A stretch of 64,000 nucleotides of DNA from Cornus controversa (lineage: Eukaryota > Streptophyta > Magnoliopsida > Cornales > Cornaceae). The DNA is taken from assembly GCA_026545225.1 (NCBI GenBank), contig CM048849.1:29770336-29834335 (forward strand), written 5' to 3'. Both the position numbers and the translations under genes were made by a program. The notes below the pieces were generated by a model. The model did no database searches. It saw only the letters and a program-made list of their open reading frames with translations, and had not been told where the DNA came from. Shown piece by piece: positions 21,581-32,167 of the stretch; the first letter of the stretch is position 1, and every line of letters begins with the position of its first letter.

Positions 21581-23239
21581 CTTTCATTGGTAGGTTAAAA
21601 AAATACAAATGTATCATTTTCCACGATCTATAATTAAGTGAGTAATTCACGTATTGAGTTGACTTTCCTTTCCTTTGCACCCTCGATCATTATCCATAAA
21701 AGAACTAATGTTCAAGATAGTTCCCAATATATGATTAGAATATGAGGGATGTCACGGCCGGGTTGGGACGGCACCCCTTTTTCAAATCCGTTTCACAAAA
21801 AAATATCTTTTTCCAAATTTACTCTATCCCACATCTGAGTTGGAATGGATCTAGAGAGCCCCGATATATATATTATTTTAAGAAAAACAATTCAAAACAA
21901 ATTTAAGATAAATTTTGTAAAAAAATTATTATGGTCAAATATTTAACCATCATAATTTGTTAAAATTTAAAATTATCATAAGAAATAGAGGAAAAAGAAA
22001 AATTATAAGTAATAAAATAATATTTATTTATATATTTATTATTAATCGGACCATATTTGGAACTTGACAAAAAAGTCTTTCTATTAGAAGCAGGTTCGGA
22101 ATTTCGCGGATTTTAAACTCTATTTCTAAACTTGTTCCTAACTATATTAGGATGATTCCAAATTCATTTCATTAGAGATGAGATGGGATGAGGCCTTGAC
22201 AGATCGGATTAAATTGAAATCCATACTCACCCTCGTGGGTGAAGCACAAAACATTTAAAATCAACAAGAGCCAAAGATTGTTAAATATTGAATTATTCCA
22301 CAGCCATCTTTTGAGAATTTGGTTACAGCTAAGATTCCCATTGCCTTATTTTATTTTTATAGGGCTGTTAATGTCAATCCCATCAATTTCAAGGAGGACC
22401 ACTAATTTGTAGACTAGCAATATAGTGAGGAGAGAATATGATTAAGGGCTAATAAGAACCCGTCACATGCACATGTGTTTTTTTTATTTCAACACTTATT
22501 GTGATAATATGTTACTATTAATTTCGGAACATTTCCGAGCAAATGATTAAGGATTAGTTAATAATTTCTCATATAAGACATAAGTTGCTTTCTAGAAGTC
22601 AAATTGACGAGAATTTATTAAGGGCTCCGAAAGCACCATTTAATCTATGGTTCCCAACCAATAAAACACTGACACACATGCCAATAATCTATTTAGTTAA
22701 AAAAAAAATTTCTTTACCCATCACATATACTATTAACAGCGTAAACACTATTGTCCTTCACTCCTCTTTTTTCTTTCAAAATGCGTCAGATGCCTGATCT
22801 CTCCAACTTCTCTCCCTTCCGTGCATATACCCTCTCTCTTGCAACTTTCCCTGCTCTTTAATCTCTCTTTATCAAAGAAACCAAGACTACCAAGTTCTTA
22901 TGTATGAAAGATAGATTTGTGTCTTCTCTGGTGAATCAAGGAGTTATTTTGAGGATAGATGCAAAGAACTGATTCATTCGAGAACCACCCCAATCTAGCA
23001 ATGTTTCTTAGATAAATGTTCGGATCTATCAAACAACTTTTATAATAAAACTGAATCTCAGTCTACCATGTATCTATTCTCTCTCTACGAAGATCTAATG
23101 CCAAAGACGCCTAATAACGGAAACCAACAGTGAAAACAAAATTAATGCACCGGAGAAGTCACCGCGGATCCAGCTACGGCCTTGGTGCAGCGCTATTTCA
23201 CTATCTTTTAGGCTGCAATTTGGGCGAATTGAACTGATT
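21581..23239. other. Upstream region of the receptor kinase; no gene recognised
   Basis: A GC-richer block at 21750-21850 (GTCACGGCCGGGTTGGGACG) may be an LTR or transposon end. 22285-22350 resembles 48785-48850, immediately before the receptor-kinase pseudogene, which supports shared ancestry of the two loci. 22740-22900 is pyrimidine-rich and could be an old leader, but no coding frame follows. Confidence 0.45.
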
Positions 23240-23819
23240 AGAGGTACAACTCGGGCTCAACCTTACATGTGAAATGTTTAATCGTACTCTTACTTCCAAC
23301 CCTAACTACTTAACACATCTTTAAATTTTTAAATTCGGATTGAAATTTTGGGTTAGAAAATCGGGTTAATTCGGGTTATCTTTATTATCAATCTCCATGT
23401 TGAAAATTTAAAATAATTTTTAATAAATTTCACATTAGATTACTCCTAAACACACAAAATTAAGAATTTAATGCAAATTTTTAAAAAAATACAAACAAAT
23501 TTTTGGAAAAGTAATTATCCAAAGTGTTAACATACAATAAATTAAGATTTAAATAAAGGAAGTTGAATAGAAAAAGGTTATTATAATTTGAATATTATAT
23601 ATAATATATTTAAAATAAAAAATATGCATAAAAATAATATTATAATTCGGATTCGAGTTGTTGACACCTCAACCCTTGTCCAACTCTAATTAAGTTCGGA
23701 TTAAAAAATTTCAACCCAAGTTCAACCCTATTGATAATTGTAAAAATAGATACTAAAGTTCGTAAAAAATCGAGCAGGCTTAGATTGAATTCGGGTTACT
23801 CAACAAAAGTTGTACCCCT
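23240..23819 (-). mobile_element. Non-autonomous DNA transposon, copy 2 (inverted)
   Basis: Reads AGAGGTACAACT at the left and AGTTGTACCCCT at the right. Its reverse complement aligns with 20425-21064 from end to end with small deletions. With copy 1 it forms a 3.4-kb interval bounded by inverted copies just upstream of the receptor kinase. Confidence 0.6.
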
Positions 23820-24079
23820 AGTATCTTTTCTATACAGAGAGAGATTGGGCAGGAGAGAGATGAATGTGCAGAGAGATTAGGGATTTGATTAACGGCGTTA
23901 AGAGTATATGTGATGTATAAAGATTTTTTTACGGAACAAATTCTTGGCATGCATGTCAATTTTTTATTTGTTGAAATAATTTCTCCAAATCCAGCAAGTC
24001 AACGATGAAAAATAGCCAAAATAGGAATGGACAAAACTGTGGTGTCAGACAAGCATCATGCCACTATTCTCTCTCTAGT

Positions 24080-24088
24080 TATATAAAT
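24080..24088 (+). promoter_or_regulatory. Putative TATA box of the receptor kinase
   Basis: TATATAAAT lies 168 bp before the chosen ATG. The following leader, ATATATCATCTCAATCAGTT onward, is conserved at 45406 and 45890, suggesting it was part of the duplicated transcription unit. The transcription start itself is inferred. Confidence 0.5.
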
Positions 24089-24255
24089 ATATATCATCTC
24101 AATCAGTTTTAACAATGACTTCTTCTAGATCACCAATTATTTATTTGGGTCATTGTCAGGAGAGTAGCATTTACACGTTATTTAATCCAACACAATATTA
24201 ATGCTTGAACATAAAGGGGAGAGAAATCAAAGAAACAATACATCCACTTTCAGAA

Positions 24256-27200
24256 ATGAGTTCAGCACCATGGCGCTCACTATACATACAAATCAATTCT
24301 CTATTATTCATTACCTTGCTCCACACTGCAACTGCAACTGCTACTACTACCTCTGGTGGAAACAAGACTGATCATCTTGCTTTGCTTGCTTTCAAATCAA
24401 CTATTATTAATGACCCTCAAGGGGTCTTGAGATCCTGGAATGAGTCCTTCCATTTCTGCCAGTGGGAAGGTGTTAAATGTGGTCGCTTGCACAAAAGAGT
24501 CACAATTTTAGATCTTGGGTCCAAAGGTTTAGTGGGTTCCCTGTCTCCTCATGCTGGAAACATGAGCTTCCTTCGGGTGCTAAGGCTCGACAACAACACC
24601 TTTCAAGGTGAGATCCCTCCTCAACTTGGACTTCTGTTCAGGCTGCAGATTTTGAATCTGAACTCCAACAACTTTGAAGGAGAAATTCCAGCCAACTTAT
24701 CCCATTCCTCCAACCTCACACACCTTTTTGTAGCTGACAATAAGCTAGTTGGGAAATTTCCAAAAGAACTTTGCGTCTTCACCAAGATCAAAGGTCTTCA
24801 CATTCACATGAACAATTTAACGGGGGAGATCCCTCATTGCATTGGGAATCTTACTTCTCTACAAAATATATCTGCTGGTATAAATCATTTTGGAGGAAGT
24901 ATTCCCGATGTCTTGGGTCAATTGAAGAACCTAAGAATAATCGGATTTGCTGGCAATCAACTCTCCGGTACAATACCTCCTTCCATTTTTAATCTCTCCA
25001 TGCTTACTGTTCTGTCTTTTGCAGTCAATCAACTTCGCGGTAGTCTTCCACCGTATTTGGGTATGAGGCTCCCTCATCTTCAACTGCTTCAGTTGTGGGG
25101 GAACCAATTTAGTGGACCTCTTCCATTCTCAATATCCAATTGTTCAGCACTAGTAACCCTTGAAATGCAACGAAATGATTTCAATGGGAAAATAACTATT
25201 AATTTCGGAGGTCTTCCGAATCTTGAGACAGTTAGACTACACACCAATAATTTAGGAAGTGGAGAACCAGATGAAATGAGCTTCATTAGTTCTATGACCA
25301 ACTGTACCAATTTGAAAACATTAGTTCTACTTCTTAACCAGCTGAGAGGGGTGTTACCCAATTCTGTGGGTAATCTTTCAAGCCAACTTGTTACTCTAGC
25401 GCTTGGTGGAAATCTCATCTATGGAAAAATCCCTTCAACAATTGGTAATCTTGTCAACTTAACTTTGTTAGGTCTAGAAATGAATCAATTCGTAGGCACA
25501 ATTCCTGCTAACATTGGTAATCTTGAAAATTTACAAATGTTAGCTCTTAATGAGAACAACTTCTCTGGGAAAATTCCAGATTCTTTCGGAAACATTTCAT
25601 TGTTGATTAAGCTTTTCTTGGGGAATAATAGATTAGAGGGAAACATACCCCCTAGTCTTGGAAGTTGTGACAAATTGTTGTTGCTAGATCTTTCTCAGAA
25701 TAATCTTAACGGTATCATACCTAAAGAACTTTTGAGAGTTTCAGCTCTTTCAATTTCACTAAATCTCGGTCGTAATCATTTGTCTGGATCCCTCCCTTTG
25801 GAGGTTGGAAACCTTAAAAATTTATTGGAACTTGATATATCCGATAATAAGTTGTCCGGTGAACTTCCTAGTAGCCTTGGTAGCTGCAATAGCCTCGAAA
25901 ATCTCTACTTGGAGGGGAACTTCTTTAGTGGATCTATTCCCGAATCATTGAGTTCCTTGAGAGGAATTCAAGATTTTCAGCTTTCTCACAACAATTTCTC
26001 CGGAAAAGTTCCTAGATTCTTGGAGAAATTTTCCTTGAAGAATCTTAATATGTCATTTAACAATTTCGAGGGTGAGGTACCTATGAATGGAGTTTTCAGA
26101 AATGCTAGTGCAATATCAGTTGTTGGGAATAGTAGGCTTTGTGGGGGCATACCTGAACTTCAACTACCCAAATGCAGTTTCAAAGAATCGAAGAGACCAA
26201 AAAGGTCTCTTGCACTCATAATAGTAATCTCGGCATTGTGCACATTACTAGGTGTAACGTTGGTGTTGTGTTTCTTGTTTCGTAATTGGCTTAAGAAGAG
26301 AAGAAAGGGCCAACATTCTGGGTCACTTTCGAAAGAATTATTCTTGAGAGTGTCTTATGAAAGGCTCCTCAAAGCAACTGATGGGTTTTCTTTAGCAAAT
26401 TTGATTGGTGTCGGAAGTTATGGTTCTGTCTATAAAGGAATCCTTGATGAAGATGAAACATCTATTGTTGCAGTCAAAGTATTAAATCTCCAACATCGAG
26501 GAGCTTCCAAAAGTTTTATAACAGAGTGCGAAGCCTTGAGAAATATTCGACACAGGAATTTGGTAAAGGTCATAACTTCTTGCTCAAGTGTTGATTTTCG
26601 TGGTGATGATTTTAAGGCTCTAGTTTACGAGTTCATGCCCAATGGAAGTCTAGAGAGGTGGTTGAATTCAGATCCAAAAATGGAAAATGGACAGAATGAG
26701 ATTCAAAGCCTAAACCTTCGTGAAAGAATAAACATTGCAATTGATGTGGCTTGTGCACTAGAATATCTTCACCATCACTGTCAGACACCAATCGTTCATT
26801 GTGATTTAAAGCCAAGTAATGTGTTACTTGATGGTGACATGGTTGCTCGTGTAGGAGATTTTGGGATAGCAAGGTTTCTTCAACTACTTTCAGATCCAAA
26901 GCCAAGCAATTCAACTACAATAAGAGGAACGGTTGGGTATGTGGCTCCAGGTATGTAATTACAATGCACTATTGTTTGCTTCTTCTTGGGTTACTTCAAT
27001 GTAGCGTCACTTACGGCACCATCACCTCTATCTCTCTACCTCATATCCCGTGTGTGTGTGCATGCCAAATAGTGCATAACTTTTGTTAAACAAAATTTAA
27101 GTTGCTTTGAGTTCATGAACTCAAATGCTCTCTAATTTTTGAATGTGCGCTATCTAACTTTGTGGTCAATTTGTTTTTCCTTCTCTTTTCTTTTGCAACG

Positions 27201-27589
27201 GATCAGAGTATGGTATGGGAAGCAAAGTGTCAACAAAAGGAGATATATATAGTTATGGAGTCTTGGTATTGGAGATGATGATCGGAAAGAGGCCCACCGA
27301 TACTATGTTTGTGGATGGCCTTAATCTTCATAACTTTGCTAAGATGGCCTTGCCTGATCGTGTTACAGAGATTGTACACCCAATGCTCATAAACAATAAC
27401 AAAGAAGAGACAAAAGTTGTGCCCAATAGAAGAGGGAAAGAATCAAGAAATGACATCAGAAAAGAGTGCGTCATAACCATGATCAAGATTGGAGTTTCAT
27501 GCTCTATGGAAGCACCACAAGATCGAATGGATATAACTAATGTGGTTCGTGAGCTGAATCAGGTAAGGGACATTCTTCAAGGAAATTGA
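24256..27589 (+). CDS. LRR receptor-like kinase, subfamily XII (EFR/Xa21-like), non-RD
   Basis: Exon 1 is 24256-26950 and exon 2 is 27207-27589; joined they encode 1025 residues, a normal length for the family. The start is the ATG at 24256, because the open frame further upstream begins only with TTG. Order: hydrophobic signal peptide (about 1-31), N-terminal cap with Cys68 and Cys75, around 20 leucine-rich repeats of the LxxNxLxGxIPxxxG type to about residue 615, a transmembrane helix (about 652-675), and a kinase domain. Kinase motifs: G-loop GVGSYGSVYKG (718-728), Lys741, HCD at 848-850 (Cys replaces the usual Arg, so non-RD), DFG at 868-870, APE split by the intron. Family knowledge: such receptors sense extracellular, often microbial, ligands at the plasma membrane and signal through this kinase. 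The ligand is unknown. No lesion is visible. Confidence 0.95.
26951..27206 (+). other. Intron of the receptor kinase (256 bp, phase 1)
   Basis: Begins GTATGTAATT and ends TTTTGCAACGGATCAG. It splits the Glu codon of the kinase APE motif after its first base. An intron at this position is typical of this kinase subfamily, and the pseudogene has it at the same place (51600-51879). Confidence 0.93.
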
Positions 27590-28132
27590 ACAGGTCAGAA
27601 TGAGCAATTGGATATTGCTTAAACTTAAATGCCTTTTATCACTGTTTGAAATCCCAGAAGTATTTCCTTGTTTTTTTTTTTGGAAATGTCTTTCCTTGTT
27701 AACAGCATGTAATGTAGATGATTTTGGTTCCTTCGAATCAAATCAAATTTTTATTGCATTGACACCATGAAGTGTTTCTCCTCCTGTACACAACTCCATC
27801 ACATTAGCATCTTTATTCTGTCAAAAACAAAAAAAGAAAAAAAGACAGGGAAAAAGAAAAAAAGACAATCATGTTTATATATTAAAAAAAAGACAATCAG
27901 TACACATTTCTCTCCTTTCCTTTCTCCCTTTCACAAACAGTTTACATGACCATGGAGGTTGAAAACAATAAGAACAGCCAGCACTCAAGTAAGACAATCA
28001 TGTTATATATTGAAGTCCATACCTTTCATGGGTTATGCACGATCCTTCAAATCAAAGCAATTGACGCTGTGAATTTTAAACATCCATATGATGTTGTTGG
28101 CAGTTGAAATCTCTGAGCTAATTGAAACGGAT
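27590..28132. other. 3' flank of the receptor kinase
   Basis: Probable 3' untranslated region followed by A-rich DNA with a repeated AAAAAGACAATCA word. The T-rich and AAATCAAAT-type sequences near 27660-27750 could serve polyadenylation, but no strict AATAAA is seen. Confidence 0.4.
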
Positions 28133-28141
28133 GCTCATTTG

Positions 28142-28335
28142 GAGTAGATATTGGGTGAGCCGGGTATACCATGTCATTTGTATACCAAGTCAATTAAAAT
28201 GCATCATTCAATGAAATGTTCAATGAATGGGTTCCACTTACATATAACAACTACTCTCAACCAACTTGAATGATGCATTTTAATTGGTTTGGTATACAAA
28301 TGACATGGTATACCCGGTTCACCCAATATCTACTC
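28142..28335. mobile_element. 194-bp Mutator-type MITE, copy A
   Basis: Terminal arms of 70 bp (start GAGTAGATATTGGGTGAGCC) are inverted repeats around a 54-bp loop. It is flanked by a perfect 9-bp duplication GCTCATTTG at 28133-28141 and 28336-28344. Nine-base target duplications are the Mutator superfamily signature. The sequence around it is the third copy of the 21361 repeat, whose other copies show the empty site. Non-coding. Confidence 0.93.
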
Positions 28336-28368
28336 GCTCATTTGAATTAGGAATATTGTGAGGCAAAC

Positions 28369-28369
<1 letters not shown>

Positions 28370-28409
<40 letters not shown>
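28370..28409. repeat. (TA)n microsatellite
   Basis: About 40 bp of AT dinucleotides just after the MITE target region. Confidence 0.95.
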
Positions 28410-28413
<4 letters not shown>

Positions 28414-28439
28414 AATAGTAGCTAGGGAAAGGTTCAAGA

Positions 28440-28890
28440 AGAAATATATCTTATTATGCGCATACAAAATAGCACGGGATTGTCGACCGGTTCAGCAAGG
28501 TCAATATGACCACAATGACATGGGCAATTAAGGGAACGCTAATCAGAAGACTAACAACTGTACAAACACCTGTCAGAACATAAGCACAGAGTATTTAACA
28601 ATTTGTTCTACTTTTCTCTCTTTATATTCAACTTTGGAACTAAATAAAATTTGAAAGATTAAGAAAGTAGCATTAGACTAGAAGCTTTGGTTGGAAAGCT
28701 AAATTACATATACAATAGTCAAAATCCCATAAAGCACATTCCACTGCAGAAGGGTAGATTTATCAAAATATATCCTCTAAACAATCCAAGCAGAATGGAT
28801 TCATCTGTACATATATAATCATTAATCTGATGTCTTATACAATCTAAGAGAGCTTTCATAAATGAATGTATATACAAACTCACCTTATGA
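28440..28890. other. Spacer with no recognised gene
   Basis: Mixed-composition DNA; contains GATTGTCGACCGGTTCAGCA, similar in wording to the copia leader that follows, so it may be old retroelement sequence. Confidence 0.35.
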
Positions 28891-29278
28891 GAAAGACCGT
28901 GAGAGAATATCGACCGGCGAGCTATTGAATCGACCAGAGATCTGGTAAGCGAGAGCTTCCAATGAGAACAATAGATGCTTCGGCAGAGCTAAGTAGTTCG
29001 GTTCACGAACCGGTTTGATGCCACCAGTAACTCATCGGCAAGAGCTTCAAAAAGATATTTTAATTAGGGAGACCTTTGCATCGCCGACAGATCTCGTCCG
29101 CGAGAGATTTTGGCCGTCCAAGAGGTTCTATCGAAAACATCTTTACATGGACGAGAACTTTATGCCGGTGAGAGATTTGATCGGCCGGGGCTTCCACCGC
29201 CAATTGGTTTGATTCCTTGAAGGTTGAATAGAAATGAGAAGGTTTAGAGAGAGAGAGAGAGAGAGAGAGGAGCTCTGA
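28890..29278 (-). mobile_element. Copia leader fragment with split primer-binding site
   Basis: Repeated words such as GATCGACCGGCGAG, GCGAGAGCTTCC and GGCCG resemble the leader near 33810-33841. The region ends (GA)n and GAGCTCTGA, and beyond the solo LTR the text resumes TACTATGATAG. Removing the LTR and one TCTGA restores GCTCTGATACTA, one base from the reverse-complement tRNA-Met primer site. The plus frame at 29015-29212 is not supported as a gene. Confidence 0.5.
29249..29270. repeat. (GA)n microsatellite
   Basis: Perfect AG/GA dinucleotides immediately before the split primer-binding site. Confidence 0.9.
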
Positions 29279-32140
29279 TGTAACATCCTTAAATTTAAAT
29301 GGGGCTTTGTTTTTATTTCTTAGAATCCAATGGTAATTCTAAGATTAGTTAAGAGTATAGTTATGGATAAGTGTGTGTGTATATATATATATATTGTTAG
29401 ATTTTATGTATTAGCTGTGTGAGTGAAGTTTTGAGCTTTGGTAGTGGCAGACATTTGTGCATGGTTGACAATTGGACATTAGGAGAGTCACTTTTGCATG
29501 TGAAGTTGGATGTTAGTAAGTAATGTAATAAAGCATATATAGGAACTAGTGTTAGATAGAAACAAGAAAAGGGAAAGAAAGTGGTTTTCTGTAGAAACAA
29601 AGAGAGAAAAGAGGAAGAAAGAGATAAGAAGAAGAAGAAGAAAAAAAGAAAACAAAAAAGAAAGAGAGGAAGAAAGAGAAGAGGAGGAGAAGAAAGCTCA
29701 ACCAGGCAAGTTGAATCTTGCATTTGCATTTCTATGTATATATACACACACATATATATATATATATGTTGATGGATATAGATGTATATAAATATGATTA
29801 TAATTCTGGATCTTGAGGTTAAGAGTTGCTTGATTAGTCTTTGAGCTGTATATATATATATATATATAGATTGATATATATAGCTATTGATGTGTATTAA
29901 TCTATCATTAATGTGACGATACTTGCATGAGACTTAGGTGTTCTTTAGAGATCTTCATTGTAGGTGTAAATATATTGATGCATGTGTATATGTATATATA
30001 TAGTTATATATATTGTTTAGTGCTGTAGAGAAATCTTTTATGTATGTGTTATAGGAGTACTGTACATGTGTAATATGAATGGAATGACCCAAATTGGCTT
30101 ATGCCTTTATTTATTTATTTTTATATATATCTTGTGATGGCTGGATTCACACATGCAAATCCACTTATTTTTTTTAGTAATGACTTGATCAATTTCTTTG
30201 TTATGACCTGTAAAATCATGTGTGGCTACATTCATAAAGCAATATATTTGGTTTTTGGCATCTAAAGTTGGTGGAGCATTGCATGTTATGATGGAGTGTT
30301 AATTTATGCTTGAGGTTGATCTGTAAATGGTGGGTTTTAGGCTGATTAGTGCTGGGTCTTGTAGGGGTTGAGGATAAAGCAAATTTAACATAGTTTTAGT
30401 CTTACATCTCTAAGTGGTCTGTTACTTTTTCTTAAACCATTGGAAATCTTTGTGATTTGAGAGCAATTTGAAGGTTAAACAAGAAGCTTTTCCTGTATAT
30501 ATTCATATATGATATTTATACAATAGTTTTGTATGTAAAACAGTAGGATTGAGACTGGTAAATAAAAAGGTAGAATTTATGTTCGGGCTGGATAATAGCA
30601 TTAGGCTTTGAAATTGGTTTGGGTCTAGTTTCAATTGGTTTTAATTTAGCTTAGTGTTTGGAACTAGACTTGCCTAATTAAATTGGGCTTGAAGTTCGGC
30701 TTGGACAGTGGGCTGAAATATGGTGGTTGGTGAACTGGATTGGACCGAAATTAAGAATTGACCCAGCATCATTAAAAAAGAGAGAAATGGTGGCTTGACA
30801 TTGGACTGGGCCGCAATTAAGAATAGGCCCTATGTCATTTAAAAGAAACTTAAAGAATTTCTTTTTGGGCTGAAATTAGAACTTGGAGGAAAATGTTTTT
30901 AATGCTCCATAATTTACATAAAATTTTTTGAAATCATATATTTTAATGTAATAGAACTTGTTATATAGAAACAGTTGGTCCTAAGGATTAAAACCTGACA
31001 TACAACTTTTGAGCATAATGAACGCACACAACTAGGTCATTTAATTTATTAAATGTGAAAAGCATTTAATAAATTATAAAAGATTATACGTTGGTATAAA
31101 GAACGCTTGTTTCCTTTTGTTTCAATTTAGAGAAAAATATCTTTTACGCTCTAAAAATTATGAAAAAAAATCCCAGAGTGGTACATTTTGGCATAATAAA
31201 CTTAATTATGCTAAAATAATTAAGTTTAGAAAAGATTTAAGTGGTGAAATCCTAAAGTGATAATTAATGTGATTAGTGAAAATTAAAAGAACGATTTGAT
31301 TTATTAAATGTTAAAAGCATTTGATAAATCCTAAAAGCTTGAAATCTTGAAAATGAGATAAAATTCTTAAAGAATTTATGTGGTATGGTTAGGGACCTAT
31401 TTATAGGGTGTGTACTTCCCTTTTGTTATGGCCATTGGGCGAAGCGTGCCCTTATTGTATGGACGTGATCCGGGACCATCTGGGTGAGTAGACGTACAAG
31501 CCCAGCCACATATGCAAGCTTCCTTAGTCTAGGACTATGTGATGCGCACCACTTGTTGGCTAAGCATGATATCTATTTGAATGGAGCCCGGGGCTCATGT
31601 GAGGTTGTTAATGTTAAGTTAATCTAGACAATTAGCTTAATAAGGAATTGTTCAGAATACAGTTCTTGTGTGTGAAAGAAATTATGGATATAATAATTAA
31701 CTAGAGTTTAATTATCATAAAAAAATTTGTGAATCTAATCAACAAAGATTATTGTATGAGTCCTTATAAATAGGAATTTAAGGCAAGATCAATTTGTTGA
31801 GCAATGATAGTGTTTTGCAGTTGTTGCTGAGTTTGTTAATCTCATCCCATTTTATTTTCAGGTATCGAGTGAATGGAGGCGCGGTACAGGACAGTGGAGG
31901 CCATTTACATGTAAATCTCTTTGGCATGTAATCATCTTTTGTTGTACATAATTGATACTCAAGATGAGGGATGAGTTTTCTAGATGAAGTTTTTGTAATA
32001 GATAATCTAGATGATCATATTTTGATTGTAATATGTAAATATTGATGAATGCATGGTATGATGGATGTAGTTTTTCAAATCGCACGCCAAATTCAATTAC
32101 TGGACTAGAGTTTCTTGTATTTAAATTTGGGGGTGTAACA
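29279..32140 (+). mobile_element. Solo LTR of a Tekay-like Ty3/gypsy element, 2862 bp
   Basis: Starts TGTAACATCCTTAAATTTAAA and ends TTTAAATTTGGGGGTGTAACA. Both borders are flanked by the identical 5-bp duplication TCTGA (29274-29278 and 32141-32145), as expected for an LTR element reduced to one LTR by recombination. Near 31840-31860 it has the CTCATCCCATTTTATTTTCAGG block that resembles the module in other LTRs here, giving plus orientation. Interior frames, such as the Lys/Glu/Arg-rich one at 29549-29791, are purine-tract translations. Confidence 0.92.
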
Positions 32141-32167
32141 TCTGATACTATGATAGAAAATAAAAAA

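Noticed and set aside
24205..24255. Upstream extension of the receptor-kinase frame
   Set aside because: The first codon of the extension is TTG; the first ATG in frame is at 24256 and is followed at once by a good signal peptide.
25089..25673. Antisense frames inside the receptor kinase
   Set aside because: Shadows of the periodic leucine-rich-repeat coding sequence on the opposite strand.
29015..29212. Plus-strand 65-codon frame in the copia leader
   Set aside because: Arises from repeated GCGAGAG/GATCGACC words that also occur in the related leader at 33810; opposite in sense to the element.
29549..29791. Lys/Arg/Glu-rich frame in the solo LTR
   Set aside because: It is a translation of an AGAAGAAA-rich purine tract and ends in a TA microsatellite; it lies inside an LTR with defined borders.
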